Of a stretch of DNA of 64,000 nucleotides, positions 26,827-36,498 are shown piece after piece. Origin of the DNA: Mediterraneibacter massiliensis (GTDB lineage Bacteria; Bacillota; Clostridia; Lachnospirales; Lachnospiraceae); NCBI RefSeq assembly GCF_001487105.1, contig NZ_LN913001.1:583353-647352 (forward strand). The letters are read 5' to 3'. Position 1 is the stretch's first letter. Each line of letters begins with the position of its first letter. The position numbers and the translations under genes were made by a program. The notes beneath the pieces were generated by a model. The model saw only the letters and a program-made list of their open reading frames with translations, was not told where the DNA came from and did not search any database.

Positions 26827-29800
26827 ATGAAGATAAGAAAACGATATATGAGTTTGCTGCTTAGTCTTATACTGCTCGTTTCCTTATGCTCACAGAGCGT
26901 ACTTGCTGCCGGGGAGAATGAGCAGACTTCTTTGGCAGGTTCCACTATAGTAAAGGAGAATGAAGAACTTATTATAGATGGGATCACCTACACCATAGAT
27001 TTTCATAGTGATGGAACGAATCGTTGGGCAAATCTGTGGCAGGTGAAGAATCCAGAGACGCCTGTGGAAGTTACTTTGCCCAGTGTTGCTGTATATGAGG
27101 GAGAAGAATATCCGGTCACAGAGATACAGTTTTCCGCGAGTTCAAAATGTGCGAACATCACGAAGTTGATTTTGCCGGATACTCTGACTACGGTAAATTG
27201 GTCTTCTTTTTCTAAATTTCCCGGCTTAACAGAGTTGAGTATTCCGGGCAGCATTAAAAATTTTAACGGCAGCTTTCAAGGCATGACAAATTTGCAGACT
27301 TTGAGTTTTGCGGAAGGCGTGGAGGAGATTTCTTCCAATTCTATGGTGGCTCGCTGCTCGTCTCTGACTACGATCAATCTGCCTTCCACACTCAAGCGTA
27401 TCACGCAGCCTGCGGTTTTTAGCGGCGCTACTGCCCTGGCGGGGATTACTTTGCCAGAAGGGCTTGTTGTCGAAGAGGGCAGTCTGTTTTCAAATTGTAC
27501 TTCCTTAACAAGTATAGAGCTGCCGGCTTCTATGACGGAGATCCCATCTAGTATTTTCAGTGGCTGTACCAGTTTGAAGAGTGTTACTGCCAAAGGGACG
27601 ATCACATCTATCGGTTCCTCGGCATTCAATAAGTGTACGACTTTGACAACCATCCCTGATCTAAGTCAGGTTACGAAGGTGGAGCAGTATGCTTTTAATG
27701 AATGTACCGCTTTGCCCGGTCCGGTAGATCTGCACAGTGTGAGCGAGATGGGGGCGAATGCTTTTTATAATTGTGAGAATCTGACCGGGGCATTAGACCT
27801 TTCCAATCTGAATGTGATCCCAAACAAAGCCTTTAGTTATACAGGCATTGACGCCGTAACTTTGAGCGACAGCCTGACTTCCATTGGGATATGGGCTTTT
27901 TTGTATACGAATATTTCTGATATTGTATTTCCGGATACCTTGACGTCTATCGGGAACTATGCGTTCTGGTATGCAGAAAATTTAAATGGAACGGTAAAGA
28001 TCCCAGACAGCGTGACTACTATTGGCGAATATGCCTTTAACAATACCGCAGTAGAAAAATTTGAGATCGGCAGCGGCATAGAGAGTGTGAATGCCAATGC
28101 GTTTGGAGAAAATACTGCCCTGCAGGAGATCATATTTGACAATAGCCAGGATAACGTAAGCATAATAGGAACGCTTCCGGACAGCGTTACCGTCACCTAC
28201 ACCCAGCAATCCATTGAGGACAGTGTGGGGGATACAATTTCTGATAAAGCAGGCGCGCCTACTCTGCAAGAGGCAGTAAATACGGCGGCAGCGTCGGAGA
28301 ATGGCGGTACAGTAACACTGCAAAAGAACATTAAGCTGGATACGGCTGTTACGGTCCCTGCCGGAGGGACTGTCACTATCACCGCAGAGCAGGCGTGTCA
28401 GATCGCCGGGACGAAGACAGCCGTCGATTTGAGAAATCTGCTTGTGGTAGAAGAAGGCGGCTCCTTGGTTATCAACGGGGCAGTTACACTCTTTGGCCGC
28501 TATAACAGCGGCAGTATCGTACTGAACCAGGGAAGCTTAGAACTGACTGGGAATGCCGCAGTCACTGGCTCTAAGATCACGAATGATCGTGCTAATGGAA
28601 CTGCCTCCAGCGGTCTGGGAGTGATCGACAGCCGGGGAGAAGGGGCAGTATTCACCCTGTCTGGCGGTAAGATCGCCGGGAATGCTCTGCATAACAACTC
28701 TGTATCTTACAGCGGGATCGTACGGGTCAGTGAGGGGGCAAGGATAAAGATCACAGGCGGTGAGATTTCCGATAACAGTGCTTCGGCTGCTGCTGCGCTG
28801 AACTGTTCTTCAGGAGTTTTATTGTATGGATATGCCAGTGGAACTATGAGCGGCGGCGTTATCAGCGGGAATACCGGGCATCGAGGCAGTGCTGTGATGC
28901 TGTGGGGCGGTGATGCTGCTCACCGTACGGAATTTACCCTGTCTGACAGCGGTTCTATTAGCGGTAATTCTTGTACTTCTTCAGGCGGAACGAAAGGCTC
29001 CGGCGCTGTTCATGTAGAGAATAATGCTGCCTTTCATATGACTGGCGGCAGCATTGGCAGCAACAAAGGCGTTCAGGGGGCAGGTGTCTGTGTGGTGGAC
29101 GGCAATCTGCAGACGGGACAGAATGAGTACAATACGGCCTTTGTGATGGAGGGAGGTTCCATTTCCGACAATAAAGGAAGCATTGGCGGCGGTATCTACT
29201 CCTATTCTAATGGGGTGGAACTAAAGGCCGGGAAGATCATTGGAAATACGGCTTCGAATATGGGCGGTGGTATATACAGCGAGGGAAACTATGACTATTA
29301 TAGTACCCTGCATTTGTCTAACGCTTTGATCACGGGCAATACCGCTCGTCAGGGCGGCGGCATGTGGTTCTGCGCTACAGGCAAGGTTACGGTCTATGTG
29401 ACGGAAGGTGCGGCTGTTTTTGACAACACGGCGCAAGACATGGATATGCAGAAAGGCGCAGGAGACGATTTTGTCTTTTCTGCATATTCGACGGATGATT
29501 ATCCTGCTACATTGGCTGAGCGTCTATTAGGCGGCGGCGCCGTCCAGTGGTACAAAGACGGAGCCGTTTACCTGCCTAGTACTGGTGTGTACCCTATTAC
29601 GCAGGAAGGAGTTCCACGTTATGGAATGGATGGCGCCGACACCGATCCGGTGACCGTGATCGGATATAAGGATTGCCTGGCATTAAAGGCGATTCCACAT
29701 TCCGAGGATGTTAAGACTATGGCAGAAAAGGAAGCAGCCCTGTTTATCACAGGAAATACCGCGGATAAGGGCGGCGGCATAGGCGCTAACGGAGGCATCA

Positions 29801-30288
29801 TTATCGGGGCGTCTGCTGCAGCTTCAGTTGGTGTAACTAAGGTGTGGTCCGGAGACAGTGAACAAGACCGTCCTGGGTCCATCAAGGTGGATCTGTTGAG
29901 CAATGGTACAGTTATCGATACCGCAGTCTTGACGGCGGCAGATAATTGGAACCATACCTTTGAGGATCTGCCAACCAAGGATAAGGACGGCAAAGCTTAT
30001 ACATATACTGTATCTGAGGCATCTGTTTCTGGTTATACTACGCAGATAACCGGAGATGCACAGACAGGTTTTATCATAACGAATACGAAAACCGGTACTG
30101 TGACTCCGCCTGAAACCACAGATCCGACAAAGCCGACGAAAAAACCAGATTTGGATAAAGGAACGGCAGGCAGTCTGCAAACGGGAGACAGTAGCCATAA
30201 GATGATCTGGATCGCAGCTATGCTCCTGTCAGGCGCTGTATTGACTGGTATAGTTCTTCATGGCAGAAGGAGAAAACATAACAGATAA
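26827..30288 (+). CDS. Large BspA-like LRR / beta-helix surface protein
   Basis: This 1153-residue secreted protein has a signal peptide (about 1-27, ending SVLAAG). BspA-type leucine-rich repeats (LRR_5, repeating TSIGSSAF-like units) cover about 60-450. A right-handed beta-helix with repeated GGxIxGN units follows (about 480-930). A Cna-B-like domain (VGVTKVWSGDSEQDRPGS onwards) covers about 1000-1090. The tail has TGD, a hydrophobic segment and RRRKHNR, which is a sortase-type anchor with a non-canonical motif (SLQTGD). It would act as an adhesin. The start at 26827 has AAGGA upstream. Confidence 0.85.
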   Translation: MKIRKRYMSLLLSLILLVSLCSQSVLAAGENEQTSLAGSTIVKENEELIIDGITYTIDFHSDGTNRWANLWQVKNPETPVEVTLPSVAVYEGEEYPVTEIQFSASSKCANITKLILPDTLTTVNWSSFSKFPGLTELSIPGSIKNFNGSFQGMTNLQTLSFAEGVEEISSNSMVARCSSLTTINLPSTLKRITQPAVFSGATALAGITLPEGLVVEEGSLFSNCTSLTSIELPASMTEIPSSIFSGCTSLKSVTAKGTITSIGSSAFNKCTTLTTIPDLSQVTKVEQYAFNECTALPGPVDLHSVSEMGANAFYNCENLTGALDLSNLNVIPNKAFSYTGIDAVTLSDSLTSIGIWAFLYTNISDIVFPDTLTSIGNYAFWYAENLNGTVKIPDSVTTIGEYAFNNTAVEKFEIGSGIESVNANAFGENTALQEIIFDNSQDNVSIIGTLPDSVTVTYTQQSIEDSVGDTISDKAGAPTLQEAVNTAAASENGGTVTLQKNIKLDTAVTVPAGGTVTITAEQACQIAGTKTAVDLRNLLVVEEGGSLVINGAVTLFGRYNSGSIVLNQGSLELTGNAAVTGSKITNDRANGTASSGLGVIDSRGEGAVFTLSGGKIAGNALHNNSVSYSGIVRVSEGARIKITGGEISDNSASAAAALNCSSGVLLYGYASGTMSGGVISGNTGHRGSAVMLWGGDAAHRTEFTLSDSGSISGNSCTSSGGTKGSGAVHVENNAAFHMTGGSIGSNKGVQGAGVCVVDGNLQTGQNEYNTAFVMEGGSISDNKGSIGGGIYSYSNGVELKAGKIIGNTASNMGGGIYSEGNYDYYSTLHLSNALITGNTARQGGGMWFCATGKVTVYVTEGAAVFDNTAQDMDMQKGAGDDFVFSAYSTDDYPATLAERLLGGGAVQWYKDGAVYLPSTGVYPITQEGVPRYGMDGADTDPVTVIGYKDCLALKAIPHSEDVKTMAEKEAALFITGNTADKGGGIGANGGIIIGASAAASVGVTKVWSGDSEQDRPGSIKVDLLSNGTVIDTAVLTAADNWNHTFEDLPTKDKDGKAYTYTVSEASVSGYTTQITGDAQTGFIITNTKTGTVTPPETTDPTKPTKKPDLDKGTAGSLQTGDSSHKMIWIAAMLLSGAVLTGIVLHGRRRKHNR

Positions 30289-30307
30289 TTTTGTATAAAT
30301 AAATCAG

Positions 30308-30341
30308 GGCGCATGAAAAAATGAAAGTTTTTTCATGCGCC
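30308..30341 (+). terminator. Terminator of the LRR surface protein
   Basis: A perfect 14-bp stem, GGCGCATGAAAAAA (30308-30321) and TTTTTTCATGCGCC (30328-30341), with a 6-base loop, lies 19 bases after the stop. Confidence 0.85.
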
Positions 30342-30455
30342 GTTTCTCAAAAAAAGAACGTTAGATAGTTCATATGGAATTTGATTTTTATTTCAAATTT
30401 AAACGATAAGAAAATTATAATTTCTCTTATAATTTAATGTATAGGAGGAAGTATA

Positions 30456-31082
30456 ATGAATAAATATGCTTACATTCGAGTTTCGAGTAAAGATCAAAAT
30501 ATTGCAAGACAAGTAGAAGCAATGCTAAATATCGGGATTTTAGAGAAAGATATGTATATTGATAAACAATCCGGTAAAGATTTTCATCGCGAACAATATC
30601 AGTTGTTATTAAAGCGGTTAAAATCCGGCGATGAACTTTATATTAAATCAATCGACCGATTAGGACGAGACTATGATGAGATACAGGAGCAATGGCGTCG
30701 TCTCACAAAAAAGGTAAATATAGATATTATCGTGTTAGATTTTCCGCTTTTAGATACCAGAAATCAAGTAAATGGGATTACAGGAAAGTTTATAGCTGAC
30801 TTAGTGTTACAAATACTTTCCTATGCAGCGCAGATAGAACGAGAAAATACGAAACAGCGGCAAGCCGAGGGCATACGCATTGCCAAAGAAAAAGGAATAC
30901 GACTGGGACGACCGCCGTTGCCTGTGCCAAAAGAATTTGAAGAAATCTATCAATTATGGAAAGAAAATAAAATCAGTAAACGTAAAGGCGCATTGCTGCT
31001 GCATACAAACCATAATACTTTCTCTAACTGGATAAAAAAATATGAAAAAACCGTGGAAAACAGTAGTATTTCATGCAATTAA
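30456..31082 (+). CDS. Small serine recombinase (resolvase/invertase type)
   Basis: This 208-residue protein has the resolvase catalytic domain: YAYIRVSS with the nucleophile Ser at about residue 10, and SIDRLGRDYDEI near 66. The long E-helix ends in RQAEGIRIAKEKG, and a C-terminal helix-turn-helix follows (ISKRKGALLLHTNHNTFSNW). GGAGG precedes ATG 30456. A 7-bp dyad, AATTTGA (30378-30384) and TCAAATT (30393-30399), lies upstream and may be part of a resolution site. It sits alone between two large surface-protein genes and could be a relic of a transposon or act on nearby DNA. Confidence 0.9.
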   Translation: MNKYAYIRVSSKDQNIARQVEAMLNIGILEKDMYIDKQSGKDFHREQYQLLLKRLKSGDELYIKSIDRLGRDYDEIQEQWRRLTKKVNIDIIVLDFPLLDTRNQVNGITGKFIADLVLQILSYAAQIERENTKQRQAEGIRIAKEKGIRLGRPPLPVPKEFEEIYQLWKENKISKRKGALLLHTNHNTFSNWIKKYEKTVENSSISCN

Positions 31083-31117
31083 AAGTAGACATTTATTGAC
31101 ACAGAAAGTAGACATTT
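31082..31117 (+). repeat. Two 13-bp direct repeats after the recombinase
   Basis: AAAGTAGACATTT occurs at 31082-31094 and again at 31105-31117, starting on the last base of the recombinase stop codon. Their role is unknown; they could be part of an insertion-sequence end or a recombinase site. The rest of 31118-31324 is AT-rich with no gene. Confidence 0.6.
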
Positions 31118-31324
31118 CCTACCATAGCGTCAAATACTTTTTTATCCGGAAATCATCATAGTTTATTTTGATTTATACATTTTCGATAAAAAAATACTTA
31201 CCATATCTTACTGTATCTCATTTTATCATTCTACCATCACTGGTAAAAAATGTCTGCTTTTTTTACCATTTCACTTATCTCTTTATATACATTTGGTTCA
31301 AAAGATAGATAGGAGGAAATAGGA

Positions 31325-34315
31325 ATGAAGCTAACCAGAAGAGCAGCTGCGTGGTTTTTTACGTTGATTGTGGCAGCAGGTTTGGTGCCGCAGACTGTGT
31401 TTGCTGAAGAAACAACGGCTTTTCCGCTTCAATATGAAGTTTTGCAGGAAATCAATGAAGATAAAACAGAAGCAACGATTTCTTTAGAATTTACGGAGAC
31501 AGAAACTGTTCAGTTGGAGAAGGTAACATTGCCCGACGGTACAGAGAAAACAGAAGATTTGACTGTTATTACCTACACCGTTTCTGTAAATGAAAAATAT
31601 GATTTTAAGGTAGACTATTTTACGGACGGTGTTGAACAGGAAGAAACAATACCGGTTGAAATAACTGAATTAGTGGAAAAGAAAACGGGCGAAGAAATTC
31701 CAGCAGAAGAAAAAGAAAAGCTTACTGCTGTAGAAACAACCTCCAATCTGCTGCAAGCAGATGGAAATACTTATGAGGTCTCTAGTGGAGATGAATTGAC
31801 GACTGCATTAGAGCAAATTGAAAATAGCCAAGAAACAGAGGCAACAATTGTGTTGACTGCGGATATTGGAACTAATGTAAAATTTGTTGGTGCTGCTAAT
31901 AAAACCATTACTGTAAAAAGCACAGACGGACAGAAATACGCACTTACTCTTGGAAGTGAATTAGTAGGTGATATTACATTAGATAATGTAAAGGCATCTG
32001 CCGAAACATTGTATTGTAGTGGACATCGAACTATCTTTACAGAGAATTGCGAATTTACGATTTCTGGTACACTTTATGGTGGAGGAAAAGCAAAGACAGT
32101 ACAAAGCGTTTATGTAAAAATCAATGGTACAGGAAAAATCAACACTACTGATATAGAAAATACAGTTGTTGGTGGTAGTTATAAGGGTTCCGTGGAAGGT
32201 GATATTTATGTAGAACTTGCAGGTAATATTACTTACGGAAACAAGGCAGGTCATTATCTTGTGGCAACCAATAAAGCAACTGCTTATGGCGGAGATAAGC
32301 CAAGTGGTACACCACTTGAGGTAGGTGGAAATGTAACATTGATTCTTGATGGTCCGGTCACAGGTACGGCACCACAAAATATAGTTGGAGCGTATAACTC
32401 TCATGTTAAGGGAAATGTAACTGTACAAGTGAAAGCTGGGTATGCAATTGGTATTGAAGGAATGAGAGAAGATCCAACACAGTCAATTGTTGATGGAGAT
32501 ATACATATTATTGCAGGGGATCCTGCATATGAAGGTACAGATCGTATTTGCAGAATTGCTGCTAACTGGGATATTGTTGGTGCCGGTGAAAAAATAAATT
32601 TAACAGGCAGCTTATTCCAAGTTGGTGGAAATGTAACGATTGATACTTATGAAAATGTTTGGGGGTGGGATAAAGATGGAACTCCGGCTAATGATCCTCC
32701 GGGAATTGTGGGTGCAGGATCTGCCACAGTTGCTGGAAAAGTAACGATCAATGCCAAGGGTTCTCATTTGGAAGATATTGTGGGAGCCGATAATACAGGA
32801 ACGTCAGGTTCAAGTGTCGGCGGAGATATTTTAATCAACGCCCAAAATGTTGATTTGAGAAATTCTTATAATGAGAAAAGTGGTATTTTACCACTTTTGA
32901 GTGGAACGAAAGCCGGAAAAGATGTAACTGTAAATTTGGATAGTGGACTGTTGTCTGGTATTTATGGTTATGGTGGTACAGTTGGTGGTAATATGGAAAT
33001 TAATATTACAGGAACTCCAAAGTTTACCGATGATGAAGCCGGCGTCTGGGGAGTGAATAATACAGATTCAAAAGAAAGATCTGTTCTTAACTTTGACAAA
33101 GCTAAAACTTCTATTCCGATTGTAGGCTATTTCACAGAGATGAATGTTATTAATGAGTCTGATGTGACTTTAGGAAATGAAAAGAAGAATGCATTTGGTA
33201 CTGTTTATGATGTTAACATTAATACAAACGCTAGCCTCACAACCAATAAACAGGCATATTCCAAAGGTGCTCTGACAATGGATCATGGGACTTGGATTGC
33301 AAAAGGGTTTCTTTATGTTACAACTACAACTAATACAAACAATTCTAAAATTGTGATGAATGATTATGCTGCATTTGGATATGGTTATAAAAATGATAAT
33401 GCTTATGATAAAACGGTTGTGACAAGCAATGATGATATATATACATTTAACCAATGTGCTTATGTTGATAAAATCTATGGTAATTCTGCAATTGTAAACA
33501 GTACATGGAATGTATTCGTACCAACCATGATTGGTGGAAATTATATAGCAGCTTCAAACAAATTAAATGTATTAGCATTTGTAGATCAAGAAAATTACCC
33601 TGACGAAAAGATACCTCTAGAAATTCTGGGCACGGCTACAGGGAAAACGGCAGTAACCCTTGTTGATAAGACAGACACTTCAAAAGAGGGAAAACCGATT
33701 GTTGGACAAAATTATATCAATGCTTTGAAAGTAAGTGAAGATACTTTTGAGTTGGCAAACAAAAATGCTGTATCTTGTGGTTTATATTTTAAGAAACTTG
33801 CAGATGCAAATACAGAAGATAAAGGCGATTATGATATGTGGCAAGTGGCAAAAAAAGATGTATATCAGGTGCTGTATGAATTTGTGAGCGGAACAGCCGG
33901 AAAACAACTCCCGGATGCCATTACAGACGTATTGCCTATAGATTCTGATAAATATGCAGAAGGTGCTACAGTCAATGCTATGCAACCGGATGAAACAGAA
34001 ATTGCAGTTTCAGACGGAGTATGGAAATTTGAGGGGTATGACGCTGACAGTAAGGTGGCAAATACTGAACATACAGATGAAAATGGGAATATTAAGTTTA
34101 TTGGAACGTGGGAATTTGTTAAAGATAAAGATGCGCCAATAATCTTTGATGAATCAGATAAACCTAGTAAACCAGATAGTAATAAACTTAATGATCACGG
34201 AAGTGTAGAAACAGGAGATAAAACAAATATTTTGCTGTGGGGAATAGGCACTATTATTTCAGCTTTAGCGGTGCTGATCGTTGTATCAGTCAAACGAAAA
34301 ACGAATAAATCGTAA
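31325..34315 (+). CDS. Sortase-anchored surface protein with SHIRT-like domain
   Basis: This 996-residue secreted protein has a signal peptide (about 1-28, ending TVFAEE). The middle (about 190-620) repeats strands of the type VGGNVTI, VAGKVTI and VGGDILI, suggesting a beta-helix. A SHIRT-like domain (YEFVSGTAGKQLPDAITDV onwards) covers about 845-940. The tail is VETGDKT, a hydrophobic helix and KRKTNKS, a sortase anchor lacking a classical LPxTG. AGGAGG precedes ATG 31325. Codon use is more AT-rich than the selenium genes, suggesting later acquisition. Confidence 0.82.
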   Translation: MKLTRRAAAWFFTLIVAAGLVPQTVFAEETTAFPLQYEVLQEINEDKTEATISLEFTETETVQLEKVTLPDGTEKTEDLTVITYTVSVNEKYDFKVDYFTDGVEQEETIPVEITELVEKKTGEEIPAEEKEKLTAVETTSNLLQADGNTYEVSSGDELTTALEQIENSQETEATIVLTADIGTNVKFVGAANKTITVKSTDGQKYALTLGSELVGDITLDNVKASAETLYCSGHRTIFTENCEFTISGTLYGGGKAKTVQSVYVKINGTGKINTTDIENTVVGGSYKGSVEGDIYVELAGNITYGNKAGHYLVATNKATAYGGDKPSGTPLEVGGNVTLILDGPVTGTAPQNIVGAYNSHVKGNVTVQVKAGYAIGIEGMREDPTQSIVDGDIHIIAGDPAYEGTDRICRIAANWDIVGAGEKINLTGSLFQVGGNVTIDTYENVWGWDKDGTPANDPPGIVGAGSATVAGKVTINAKGSHLEDIVGADNTGTSGSSVGGDILINAQNVDLRNSYNEKSGILPLLSGTKAGKDVTVNLDSGLLSGIYGYGGTVGGNMEINITGTPKFTDDEAGVWGVNNTDSKERSVLNFDKAKTSIPIVGYFTEMNVINESDVTLGNEKKNAFGTVYDVNINTNASLTTNKQAYSKGALTMDHGTWIAKGFLYVTTTTNTNNSKIVMNDYAAFGYGYKNDNAYDKTVVTSNDDIYTFNQCAYVDKIYGNSAIVNSTWNVFVPTMIGGNYIAASNKLNVLAFVDQENYPDEKIPLEILGTATGKTAVTLVDKTDTSKEGKPIVGQNYINALKVSEDTFELANKNAVSCGLYFKKLADANTEDKGDYDMWQVAKKDVYQVLYEFVSGTAGKQLPDAITDVLPIDSDKYAEGATVNAMQPDETEIAVSDGVWKFEGYDADSKVANTEHTDENGNIKFIGTWEFVKDKDAPIIFDESDKPSKPDSNKLNDHGSVETGDKTNILLWGIGTIISALAVLIVVSVKRKTNKS

Positions 34316-34320
34316 ACTAA

Positions 34321-34367
34321 AAAAGACTAAGAGAAACATACATGAGTGTGATTTCTCCTAGTCTTTT
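34321..34367. terminator. Bidirectional terminator
   Basis: AAAAGACTAAGAGAAA (34321-34336) and TTTCTCCTAGTCTTTT (34352-34367) form a long stem with A and T runs on both sides, between convergent genes. Confidence 0.8.
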
Positions 34368-34389
34368 ATTTTCTGTTTAAGCTGAACGC

Positions 34390-34977
34390 TCAAATTCCAT
34401 TTTCAAATGTATCTAATACATGAGGGAGAAGTCTGTCGCTGTAGGCAGACAGAGAATAATTCCCTTCACACAGCGCCCAATCATAGAGAAGAGAGCGCTC
34501 ATACATGGTATATATTTTTGTTAATTCCTCTACAGAAGAAGTGTTTTTGAATTCGCCTGTCTGCATACCTTCTGCAATGACATCACGGACCAGCTGGAAA
34601 TAATAGCGGTTATCATCCAGCAGGGAACGGCTGTCCTTCGTAATCAGCTGTGAGGAATACAAAGACGCCAGGAGTTTCAGATCAATACTCGTTTCGATCA
34701 TATAAAAAAGTTCGTGGTTTAAGAGAAGCAGTTTTTCTCGCGCATTTAGCGTGGGATCCATAGAAGTGCTGATCTCTTCATATTTTTGATCGAACAGATC
34801 GGACAACGTGGAGAGTAAGGCATCTTTCCCTTTAAAATAGTGATAAAAAGTTCCTTTAGACGTTTTGGAGAGTTTGATGATGTCCTCCACGGTCGTATCG
34901 TGATAGCCATATTTATAAAATAAATTCCAGGCAGCTTTTACGATCCGGTTTTTGGTGGTCGATTTTTTACGGGGCAT
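34390..34977 (-). CDS. TetR-family regulator
   Basis: This 195-residue TetR protein has the N-terminal helix-turn-helix (TVEDIIKLSKTSKGTFYHYF, about 28-48) and an all-helical ligand domain. It lies downstream of the proline racemase gene on the same strand, with its own promoter between. I infer that it controls the divergent proline genes, where two copies of an 18-bp dyad lie between prdF and tRNA-Sec. In other clostridia the regulator is the sigma-54 activator PrdR, which is not seen here. Confidence 0.88.
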   Translation of the reverse strand: MPRKKSTTKNRIVKAAWNLFYKYGYHDTTVEDIIKLSKTSKGTFYHYFKGKDALLSTLSDLFDQKYEEISTSMDPTLNAREKLLLLNHELFYMIETSIDLKLLASLYSSQLITKDSRSLLDDNRYYFQLVRDVIAEGMQTGEFKNTSSVEELTKIYTMYERSLLYDWALCEGNYSLSAYSDRLLPHVLDTFENGI

Positions 34978-35019
34978 AGTATATGAAATTCCTTTCTAAA
35001 GTAGATGAGTGTTGTCTCT

Positions 35020-35048
35020 ATTATATACAGCATTTCCGGGAATTTCAA
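35020..35048 (-). promoter_or_regulatory. Promoter of the TetR gene
   Basis: On the minus strand TTGAAA (35048-35043) and TATAAT (35025-35020) are separated by 17 bases, 43 bases upstream of the start codon. Confidence 0.75.
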
Positions 35049-35098
35049 GGAGCACAGTCACTGTAAGTATAGGCTGTGTGCCCCACGCTAAGTGAAAG

Positions 35099-36136
35099 CT
35101 ATTCGCCGCGTGCGACTTTAAAACCGTATTTGAGCGGATCGTCCGGATCGATAACATAGGTGGATATGCCGGTTATATATGCGCTCCCTGTAATCTGGGG
35201 GATGACAGCTTTGTAGGGACCTACGGTTGTCTCTTCTTTGATGACTCCTTTAAAGCGGGATCCGATGAAGCTTTCATATATAAAAGGTTCCCCGATTTTG
35301 ATCTCGCCTTTGGCATACAAGGCAGCTAACTTAGCGCTGGTTCCGGTGCCGCAGGGGGAGCGGTCTGACATGCAGTCTCCGAAAATAACGACATTACGGT
35401 AGTTGCATCCAGGCGTATCCGTATGGCAGTAGAATTCTACCAGATCCAGAGTTGTAATATCTAAGTTGGGATGTCGGATTTCCACTTCCTGGTTGATCTG
35501 GTGGCGCAGCTTCATGCCAAGGTCAGTCAGCTTTGGGATGGATTCTTTATCTACTGTCCATCCAAGCTGTTCGACATCTGTCAGAGCAAAAAAACTTCCT
35601 CCAAATGCAATATCATAGTGGATGGTTTTTCCATCTACAACAGTGGTAAGGTTCTCTTTATAGAGAAAAGCAGGGACGTTTGTCAATGTTACGTTTAAAA
35701 CTTTTCCGTCTTTTACTTCTGCTTTGGCGTGTATGAGACCGGCAGGGGCATCTAACACGATCTCAGTATAAGGTTCTTTAACCGGAGCAAGTCCAGATTC
35801 GATCAATGCTGTAGTCGTCCCGATCGTTCCATGCCCGCACATGTTCAAATATTCGCCGGTATCCATGAAGATAACGCCGAAATCGGCTTCCTCATGTACC
35901 GGTTCTGTGATGAGAGCGCCGAACATATCATGATGCCCGCGTGGTTCATACATGAGCGCTTGGCGGTATTTATCATAATGTTCTGCCAGGTATTGCTTCT
36001 TTTCTATCATCGTGGCGCCTTGCAACGCAGGAAAACCGGACGTGATAATGCGGGTGAATTCACCGACCGTGTGTGTGTCGATCGCATGAAAGGCTGATTC
36101 GAAAGAATCTAATTTGATAGCAGGTGTACAATTCAT
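35099..36136 (-). CDS. prdF: Proline racemase
   Basis: This 345-residue enzyme interconverts L- and D-proline, feeding D-proline to proline reductase. The two catalytic cysteines are visible: C100 in NMCGHGTIG and the Cys of DRSPCGTGT (about 265), both of which separate true racemases from 4-hydroxyproline epimerase relatives with changes there. The start at 36136 (MNCTPAIK) has GGAGG 10 bases upstream. It is divergent from the tRNA-Sec/prdC/A/B genes, so both arms may share control from the region at 36211-36263. Confidence 0.93.
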   Translation of the reverse strand: MNCTPAIKLDSFESAFHAIDTHTVGEFTRIITSGFPALQGATMIEKKQYLAEHYDKYRQALMYEPRGHHDMFGALITEPVHEEADFGVIFMDTGEYLNMCGHGTIGTTTALIESGLAPVKEPYTEIVLDAPAGLIHAKAEVKDGKVLNVTLTNVPAFLYKENLTTVVDGKTIHYDIAFGGSFFALTDVEQLGWTVDKESIPKLTDLGMKLRHQINQEVEIRHPNLDITTLDLVEFYCHTDTPGCNYRNVVIFGDCMSDRSPCGTGTSAKLAALYAKGEIKIGEPFIYESFIGSRFKGVIKEETTVGPYKAVIPQITGSAYITGISTYVIDPDDPLKYGFKVARGE

Positions 36137-36210
36137 AGATACATTTCCTCCTAAAATAAAAAAATTGTAAACAGGCAAAATAAAAGTACGATTTCGCAAA
36201 TGCCTGTAAT

Positions 36211-36263
36211 TAGACTATATTCTAGTATTTTGTACGGCAATATTATAGACTATATTCTAGTAT
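36211..36263. promoter_or_regulatory. Two 18-bp operator-like repeats between prdF and tRNA-Sec
   Basis: TAGACTATATTCTAGTAT occurs perfectly at 36211-36228 and 36246-36263, spaced 35 bases start to start. Each contains an inverted repeat ACTA-N5-TAGT. On the minus strand the repeats overlap TATAGT-like -10 boxes upstream of prdF. The size and dyad suit a TetR-type operator, and a TetR gene is the next but one gene. Binding is inferred. Confidence 0.6.
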
Positions 36264-36301
36264 ATAGTTCATTATTTAACTATTATTATGGCTGAAACCC
36301 C

Positions 36302-36330
36302 TTGAAAAGTCAATGATTATTTGTTACTAT
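36302..36330 (+). promoter_or_regulatory. Promoter of tRNA-Sec
   Basis: TTGAAA (36302-36307) and TACTAT (36325-36330) are 17 bases apart, about 21 bases upstream of the tRNA 5' end. The transcript may continue into prdC. Confidence 0.65.
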
Positions 36331-36351
36331 GATTTTACAAAAACGAAATAT

Positions 36352-36449
36352 GGGGGTAGTAAGGTAACTGGTGTGCCTCCTGGTCTTCAAAACCAGTGTT
36401 GGGCGTTTGAAGCGTCCTGGGTGGGTTCGATTCCCACATGCCTCCGCCA
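36352..36449 (+). tRNA. selC: tRNA-Sec (anticodon TCA)
   Basis: A 98-base tRNA with the marks of bacterial tRNA-Sec. The anticodon stem is CTGGT/ACCAG with loop CTTCAAA, and the anticodon TCA is at 36387-36389. It has a D stem AGGTA/TGCCT, a long variable arm with stem GGGCG/CGTCC, a T arm GTGGG/CCCAC, an extended 8-pair acceptor (GGGGGTAG with ATGCCTCC, including G-U pairs and an end mismatch), a discriminator G and encoded CCA. It lies 49 bases before prdC. Confidence 0.93.
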
Positions 36450-36498
36450 GAAAATAACTGTCCGGCAGGGACAGTGGAAATAAAGGAGTTTAAGGACA

